Shown here piece after piece: positions 5,548 through 9,654 of a DNA stretch of 9,654 nt. Below the pieces are notes generated by a model. The model was not told the DNA's origin. It searched no databases and worked only from the letters and a program-made list of their open reading frames with translations. Each line of letters starts with the position of its first letter. Position 1 is the stretch's first letter. The translations under genes were made by a program, and so were the position numbers. This DNA comes from Planctomycetaceae bacterium (GTDB lineage Bacteria; Planctomycetota; Planctomycetia; Planctomycetales; Planctomycetaceae), in assembly GCA_947463775.1 (NCBI GenBank), contig CANHVD010000183.1, forward strand, positions 1-9,654. The letters are read 5' to 3'.

Positions 5548-6753
5548 TCAGTTCTTAACCGCAAAGACCCAGATTAACGACGCGGCTTTTGATTCAAAAT
5601 CGTTGTCCGTGCCAACCAGAAGTGTCTTTCGACCGTCCGCCAAAGTGGGCCCGAACGTCAGGCCTTCAATTTTTTCCGGCATTTTGGCACCAGCCAGATT
5701 CCATTGCGGTGCAAGAAAGTCCAGATACTCACTTCGCGTAACGGGAACGATGTCAGCCGGCAGATCGTCGGCAGGCAACTTATGCATGCTCGAAACGTCT
5801 GTTGCATGGCTGAGATCAATCTGAATCAGCTTGCGATATTGAGCTGACTTGCCGGACTCACTATCCCGTTCAAGCACCAGATACTTGTTTGGTCCACACG
5901 CGACGATCTCGCTGTTGCCGTTGTCGGAACTCTCCAGTTGGTAGACAAACTCTTTGGTTTTTCCGGTCGCCAGCTCCAGTTGAATCAAGCGACAATTGCG
6001 TCCGACAACGATACCCGAGTCGGTCCGTGTTCCGTCCTGCAACAACGGCCCCTGCATCACTGCGACAAGATGTCGTCCGTCCTGTGATATCGCTAAACCC
6101 TCGAGGCCTCGATTTGAAGCTCGCCCCGTTTGGTTCAGGCTATTCTCTTTTTTCTTGTCGGCGTCAGGATTTGCGACAGTAAAATGTGCTGGCAACTGAA
6201 ATCGTTTTTGTTCGCTGCCGTCGGCGGAGAACTGAATCACATGCGGACCATACTCATCAGATACGAACATAGACCCATCCGAGCCGAAGCGAAAGCCTTC
6301 GGGGTCCAGTCGATGTCCCATTTTCTTTGTAGCGTCAATCGCTGCCGATGAACCACTGAAACGACGCCCGTCCGAATCCGTAAAAATGATCGTGCGACGA
6401 ACAGCAGCATTGATTGAAGATGCGGGAACTCCGGAGATCTCCAGTTCGAGCAATTGAACACGGCAATGGTAGTCGACGGCTCCATCGTCCGGTCCACGAT
6501 CGGACATGCTGGCAAACAGCATCCCTTCGCCGGAATATTCAAGAGCTGAAAAACCGCCGAGCCGATTTCGAGGTTCACCGTTTTGCAGCAAAGCGGAGTC
6601 TCCGGAAAGATCGACAGCATCACCCGGAATCGATGCCGTTCCCAGCAATTCAATCGACTGTTTGTCGCTGCCTGACGTTTCGATAGCGGCACAGGCCATT
6701 ACGAAAAGAGCCCACGCGGATCGACGGATATTCTTGAAGAAATGATCGGCCAT
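5548..6753 (-). CDS. Exported phytase-like esterase family protein (PF13449-type)
   Basis: The protein has 401 residues. The motif series fits the 'esterase-like activity of phytase' propeller family: SDRGPD (84-89), LDPEGF (149-154), SDEYGP (165-170), NRGLEGLAIS (214-223), MQGPL (233-237), SEIVA (281-285), LVLERD (292-297), KIEGLTFGP (361-369) and LLVGTDNDF (378-386). The acidic clusters are those expected to hold Ca2+ and substrate phosphate in this fold. Family members are secreted, and the true substrates are mostly unknown. A hydrophobic leader (about 11-24) points to export. AAGGA (6764-6760) lies six bases before the ATG. The gene is complete, is convergent with the Cys-module gene and divergent from the gene at 7211. 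Three phased copies of an ATGAATCA-like motif lie just upstream and may regulate it. Confidence 0.9.
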   Translation of the reverse strand: MADHFFKNIRRSAWALFVMACAAIETSGSDKQSIELLGTASIPGDAVDLSGDSALLQNGEPRNRLGGFSALEYSGEGMLFASMSDRGPDDGAVDYHCRVQLLELEISGVPASSINAAVRRTIIFTDSDGRRFSGSSAAIDATKKMGHRLDPEGFRFGSDGSMFVSDEYGPHVIQFSADGSEQKRFQLPAHFTVANPDADKKKENSLNQTGRASNRGLEGLAISQDGRHLVAVMQGPLLQDGTRTDSGIVVGRNCRLIQLELATGKTKEFVYQLESSDNGNSEIVACGPNKYLVLERDSESGKSAQYRKLIQIDLSHATDVSSMHKLPADDLPADIVPVTRSEYLDFLAPQWNLAGAKMPEKIEGLTFGPTLADGRKTLLVGTDNDFESKAASLIWVFAVKN

Positions 6754-6777
6754 TGGCTGTCCTTATGCCATTTGACT

Positions 6778-6803
6778 ATGAATCACAATGAATCAATATG
6801 AAC
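6778..6803. repeat. Phased direct repeats upstream of the phytase-like gene
   Basis: ATGAATCA occurs at 6778-6785 and 6788-6795, with a decayed third copy ATGAAC at 6798-6803, each starting exactly 10 bp after the last. One-turn spacing, 25-50 bp before the start at 6753, would suit a regulator bound on one face of the helix. The site is short, so chance is possible. Confidence 0.35.
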
Positions 6804-6926
6804 GTTTGGCTGAAAATGCACGTCGAGTCCGCAACGTCTTGAGGAAATTGAGCCGCGGGAGTCAGCGAGTGTCTAAGTGCAGGGTGAATATCTGCGCAAA
6901 AACAACTGTGGTTCATGCCACCGATC

Positions 6927-6961
6927 GTCTTGAAGCCTGAGGCTAACGCCACGTTCAAGAC
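6927..6961. repeat. Inverted repeat GTCTTGAA...TTCAAGAC
   Basis: An 8-bp perfect inverted repeat (6927-6934 with 6954-6961) encloses GCCTGAGGCTAACGCCACG, which can itself fold (GGC-TAAC-GCC). The inner motif resembles short intergenic repeats I associate with planctomycete genomes (unverified). There is no T-run on the plus side, so a terminator role is unlikely. Confidence 0.4.
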
Positions 6962-7011
6962 TGACCAAAAATCGCAGTCTGATGCTGAATGTTAAGATTT
7001 AATGAACTCAC

Positions 7012-7070
7012 TCAGAAAACAGCGTTGGCCTAAGCCAAAGGGAGTTTGCCCGCACTCCGTCGTTTTCTGA
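7012..7070 (+). other. Potential three-way-junction RNA fold in the leader of the gene at 7211
   Basis: TCAGAAAAC (7012-7020) pairs with GTTTTCTGA (7062-7070) as a 9-bp closing stem. Inside are two side hairpins: TTGGC/GCCAA (7025-7029 with 7034-7038, loop CTAA) and GGAGT/ACTCC (7041-7045 with 7054-7058, loop of 8). The layout recalls a small junction RNA, but I matched it to no known riboswitch or ribozyme core. Confidence 0.35.
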
Positions 7071-7129
7071 ATTTTCAACTCGTTGACCGGCGAAATTCGG
7101 GGATCTTGCAGCTAGATTGCGGATATCGA

Positions 7130-7155
7130 GATCTCCCGCCTGAGAGGCCGAGATC
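7130..7155 (+). other. Hairpin upstream of the gene at 7211
   Basis: GATCTC (7130-7135) pairs with GAGATC (7150-7155), and inside it GCC (7138-7140) pairs with GGC (7146-7148) around TGAGA. It lies 55 bases before the ATG and has no T-run, so it is not a classic terminator. It may shape the leader RNA. Confidence 0.4.
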
Positions 7156-7210
7156 GTTTGGGAATTGGGACTACTTCAGCGCCTGACCGTGCTTCAGGGG
7201 ATCAACAATT

Positions 7211-8131
7211 ATGAGTCGTCTTCTTAATGCTTTGTTTGTCTTGACGACATTGTCAACAGTGTGGCTTGCGGAGAATGTGGTCGCCGCCGACGAAGTTCAG
7301 ATCGGCAATTCGCTGGCTGATTTTGTCGCCGCTTTCAATGAAAAGAATGCGGAGAAACTGGCTGCTTGCTGGACAGAAACGGCGACTCACACCGATCGCG
7401 AAACCGGCGAAAGAACAGAAGGCCGAGCCGCGATTCAGGCGGATTTTACAAAGATCTTCATGGCTCAGCCGAGTATCAAGCTGAGTGCCAGTGTGACTCG
7501 ATTCAAGCTGGTGACAGCTGACGTTGCTCAGGTTGAAGGTCAAACGACTGTCATTGGCGGCGACGGTGTCCCAGTGGAATCGGTGTTCTCCGCAATCATG
7601 ACCCGATCCGGCGAGAAGTGGCTGTTTGACTCCATCGAAGAAACTACGGCACCCATTCCAGCAACTCCGGCGGATGCTCTGCAGCAACTGGAATGGCTGA
7701 TCGGTGAATGGATTGATGAATCCGGCGACGTCAAAGTTCGCACGACGTTTCGCTGGTCTGCCAATCGAGCATTCTTGTTGCGGTCCTTCGTCGCGGAATC
7801 AGCAGACGGAAACGTGCTGGAAGGAACTCAGATTATCGGCTGGGACGCAAACCTCCAACAGATTCGTTCATGGACGTTTAATTCGGACGGTTCGTTTGGC
7901 TCATCGAGCTGGTCGAAGAACGAAAACAGTTGGATGGCTAAATCATCACAGACCAGTGCGAACGGTGATATTTCATCAGGAACTTATGTTCTGGAGCAGG
8001 TTGATGAGAACACATTTACCCTGCAGTTGATTGGCCACGAAATCAACGGAGGGCCCCAGCCGGCCTCGTCTGCGGCCACGATCAAACGTGTTCTGTCTTC
8101 GGTCGAAGTTTCCCCATCCGCAAACAAGTAA
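7211..8131 (+). CDS. Exported two-domain protein: SnoaL-like (SgcJ/EcaC type) plus C-terminal nitrobindin/DUF1579-like domain
   Basis: The protein has 306 residues. It has a signal peptide (1-26, cut near VVAA|DE). Residues 28-145 have the NTF2-like pattern of the SgcJ/EcaC group: SLADFVAAFNEKNAEKLAACWTE, GRAAIQADF, and a closing strand GEKWLFDSIEE. Residues about 156-295 start with ALQQLEWLIGEW and run through FRWSANRAFLLRSF, GTQIIGWD and IRSWTFNSDGSFG. This resembles the lipocalin-like barrel of DUF1579/nitrobindin relatives, though the His expected for haem binding is not evident. Planctomycetes often pair these two domains. Any ligand or reaction is unknown. AGGGG (7196-7200) lies ten bases before the ATG. 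The next gene starts 20 bp after the stop on the same strand, so co-transcription is likely. Confidence 0.85.
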   Translation: MSRLLNALFVLTTLSTVWLAENVVAADEVQIGNSLADFVAAFNEKNAEKLAACWTETATHTDRETGERTEGRAAIQADFTKIFMAQPSIKLSASVTRFKLVTADVAQVEGQTTVIGGDGVPVESVFSAIMTRSGEKWLFDSIEETTAPIPATPADALQQLEWLIGEWIDESGDVKVRTTFRWSANRAFLLRSFVAESADGNVLEGTQIIGWDANLQQIRSWTFNSDGSFGSSSWSKNENSWMAKSSQTSANGDISSGTYVLEQVDENTFTLQLIGHEINGGPQPASSAATIKRVLSSVEVSPSANK

Positions 8132-8151
8132 TTCGCCGGAGTCATTTCGAG

Positions 8152-9654
8152 ATGTTTCGCAGCAAACTTAGCGTAATAGTGCTGATGATGCTTGTCGTGA
8201 CGGTGGCTTCCGATCCGGCATTGGCCTACGGTCTCCGCGGCGGCGGTGGCGGTGGAGGCGGCCGATCAATGGGAGGTGGCGGCGGCGGCGGTCGGTCCAT
8301 GGGAGGTGGTGGTGGTGGTGGTGGCGGTGGGATGTCTCGCCCGGCTCCGCATCCCAGCGTGCCGAACATGGGAAGTAGTCGACCTGCACCGACCAGTCGT
8401 CCCAACATAAGCTCGCCAAATATCAATCGCCCGTCGACGAAGCCCGCAATGCCTTCCGTCGATCGTCCGTCCGGAGGACTCAAGCCTTCAACGCGGCCGG
8501 CGACACCGGACATGCCGTCCACACGTCCGTCCACGCGGCCATCTGCACCGAACATGCCCTCAACGCGGCCTTCCCTGCCGGGCAATGGGGAATTAGGCGG
8601 AGCGAACAAGCTTCCAGGTCAGATCGATCGGCCCACGACGCGTCCGAGTATTCCGAATCTGGGCGGCGGGGCTGAAAATCGTCCGAGCAACAAATTGCCG
8701 AATCGTCCTGATCTCCAACGTCCCGCGACGACTCTGCCAGGGAATGTGAATAATCGCCCAAACATCAATGTCCCACCCAATATCTCCGCTCGCCCAACTC
8801 CGGGAGATGTGGGCGACTTTCTGGGAATGGGAAGACCACTCAGGCCAGAAACACTGCCCGGCAATGTTGGGCCAGGACTGGGCAATCGTCCGGGCATCGA
8901 TAATCGGCCCGGCATTGACAATCGTCCGGGGATTGACAACCGGCCCGGCATCTCGACTCGCCCATCGTTCCCGAGTGTCGGGGTCGCGAATAACCGGCCG
9001 ATCAACATTGGTCAGATCAACATGGGCAACAACGTCGCGATCAGTAATCGGCCGACATGGGCCAACATTGATCGCAACCAGGTGACAAACATCAATAATC
9101 GATGGCAGAACCAAATCGGCGGACTCAACAATTGGCAGAATGTGCATCCTAATCGGGCTGCGTATTGGGCTGGCTGGGGCGCTGGGGTTCATAGCTCTTA
9201 CCATTGGCACTATAACAATCCTGGCTGCTTTCGCGGTGACTGGTGGTACGGCCATCCTCACAGCTGGTGCGGTTGGCACTACGGATATGGGTTCACCACT
9301 CGTCCGTGGAAATACTGGTGGACCGTTCCGACTTATGCCGCCTGCGTGAACTGGTTTACCTGGTCCGCTCCGCCACAGGTCTGGGCTCAGCCGGTCTATT
9401 ACGACTACGGCCAGGGTGGTAACGTGGTCTACAACGATAACTCCGTGTACATCAACGGTGAGAAGGTCGCATCAACAACAGAGTTTGCTCAAAGCGCGGC
9501 GGATCTGGCGACAGTGGCTCCACCGCAGGATGAAGAAGTCGCGAAGAAGGCCGAATGGATGGCGCTCGGGACATTCACCGTTTCTTCCGGCGAAAAAGAC
9601 GTCGAGCCAAATCGGATCATTCAGTTGGCGGTGAACAAAGACGGTGTCGTCAGC
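8152..9654 (+). CDS. Large low-complexity exported surface-type protein (C-terminus beyond right edge)
   Basis: The frame is open for 501 codons with no stop before the window ends. It has a signal peptide MFRSKLSVIVLMMLVVTVAS.PALA|YG (1-25), a Gly-rich stretch with two RSMGGG units (30-60), and a long Pro/Arg/Ser/Asn region (61-330) including NRPGID repeats (245-262). Residues 338-404 are very aromatic, with 12 Trp in 67, several His/Tyr, and Cys at 359, 373 and 398. From about 413 a more ordinary domain begins (QPVYYDYGQGG, VYINGEKV, EWMALGTFTVSSGE). Homologues in planctomycetes have been labelled 'mu-protocadherin cell-surface protein' by loose similarity, a name that should not be taken as function. 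CGGAG lies ten bases before the ATG. It is probably co-transcribed with the gene at 7211. Long open frames on the opposite strand are composition shadows. Confidence 0.88.
   Translation, partial: MFRSKLSVIVLMMLVVTVASDPALAYGLRGGGGGGGGRSMGGGGGGGRSMGGGGGGGGGGMSRPAPHPSVPNMGSSRPAPTSRPNISSPNINRPSTKPAMPSVDRPSGGLKPSTRPATPDMPSTRPSTRPSAPNMPSTRPSLPGNGELGGANKLPGQIDRPTTRPSIPNLGGGAENRPSNKLPNRPDLQRPATTLPGNVNNRPNINVPPNISARPTPGDVGDFLGMGRPLRPETLPGNVGPGLGNRPGIDNRPGIDNRPGIDNRPGISTRPSFPSVGVANNRPINIGQINMGNNVAISNRPTWANIDRNQVTNINNRWQNQIGGLNNWQNVHPNRAAYWAGWGAGVHSSYHWHYNNPGCFRGDWWYGHPHSWCGWHYGYGFTTRPWKYWWTVPTYAACVNWFTWSAPPQVWAQPVYYDYGQGGNVVYNDNSVYINGEKVASTTEFAQSAADLATVAPPQDEEVAKKAEWMALGTFTVSSGEKDVEPNRIIQLAVNKDGVVS
8239..8331 (+). 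repeat. GGN trinucleotide-rich tract encoding poly-glycine
   Basis: The tract holds three runs of Gly codons separated by RSM, including six consecutive GGT codons (8305-8322). Repeat slippage here would alter the length of the Gly linker without a frameshift. Confidence 0.85.
8884..8955 (+). repeat. 18-bp tandem repeat encoding NRPGID
   Basis: Three full units (8884-8901, 8902-8919, 8920-8937) of AAYCGKCCSGGSATYGAY type, and a fourth (8938-8955) that begins alike but ends in Ser-Thr. The third positions vary between units while the amino acids stay the same, which suggests the repeat is kept for its protein sequence. Confidence 0.85.

Larger units (their letters stand above)
6754..7210. other. 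457-bp divergent intergenic region with repeats and foldbacks
   Basis: Nothing here looks coding. From left to right it holds: a Shine-Dalgarno for the minus gene; phased direct repeats (6778-6803); an 8-bp inverted repeat (6927-6961); a potential three-way-junction fold (7012-7070); a hairpin (7130-7155); and an AGGGG ribosome site (7196-7200) for the plus gene. I could not place a convincing sigma70 promoter for either side. Confidence 0.6.

Noticed and set aside
6776..6958. Minus-strand 60-residue frame in the divergent intergenic region
   Set aside because: No ribosome site or motif was seen, and it covers the phased repeats and inverted repeat, which look regulatory.
6975..7070. Hammerhead ribozyme, prompted by a CTGATG near the three-way fold
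   Set aside because: The CTGATG is followed by C rather than GA, and the required GAAA and cleavage-site context are not in place within the fold.
8884..8955. CRISPR-like array
   Set aside because: The 18-bp units abut without spacers, keep the reading frame and encode NRPGID inside a larger gene.
8226..9279. Long minus-strand frames (127 to 228 residues) opposite the surface-protein gene
   Set aside because: The GC-rich repetitive composition of the real gene removes stops on the other strand. The products mirror those repeats, and the plus frame has a signal peptide, a ribosome site and a sensible C-terminal domain.

Overview
The window reads as chromosomal DNA from a planctomycete. The support is indirect: the right-hand gene has the Gly-rich, Arg-Pro-rich and Trp-rich layout common in that phylum, the genes are loosely packed and frequently change strand, and signal-peptide proteins of unknown role are abundant. 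The genus cannot be fixed from this stretch. No phage, transposase, CRISPR array, rRNA or tRNA was seen.

Left part (1-1423, minus strand): the first codons of a MurG-like glycosyltransferase run off the left edge. They overlap by 11 bp the end of a DUF1444/YtpQ-family gene that carries an extra N-terminal domain. A good sigma70-like promoter lies just before the chosen start of the DUF1444 gene. Between this unit and the next (about 1505-1866) is a non-coding block of GGGGGAG/CTCCCCC inverted repeats that looks like an interspersed repeat.

1867-3111 (minus strand): a tightly packed operon of a small signal-peptide or membrane-anchored protein, then rnpA (RNase P protein, GTG start, 1-bp gap), then yidD (4-bp ATGA overlap). 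rpmH, usually directly upstream of rnpA, and yidC, usually downstream of yidD, are not here. 3267-4424 (minus) is a secreted six-bladed NHL propeller.

4425-4861 has no convincing gene, only a doubtful 60-codon frame and a candidate promoter. 4862-5419 (plus) is a secreted protein with two YHS/TRASH-like Cys modules, followed by a strong intrinsic terminator. It converges on 5548-6753 (minus), a secreted phytase-like esterase-family protein. The 457-bp divergent region 6754-7210 holds phased direct repeats and several predicted RNA or DNA foldbacks.

7211-9654 (plus): a secreted SnoaL-like/nitrobindin-like two-domain protein, then 20 bp later a long low-complexity cell-surface-type protein. 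The second has no stop before the right edge and is readable for 501 codons.

The window therefore joins core functions (cell-wall precursor synthesis, tRNA processing, membrane insertion) to a run of six genes for exported proteins. No single new system is evident. The best leads are the rpmH-less rnpA operon, the structured leader before 7211, the hairpin repeat block at 1621-1790 and the surface-protein pair at the right end.
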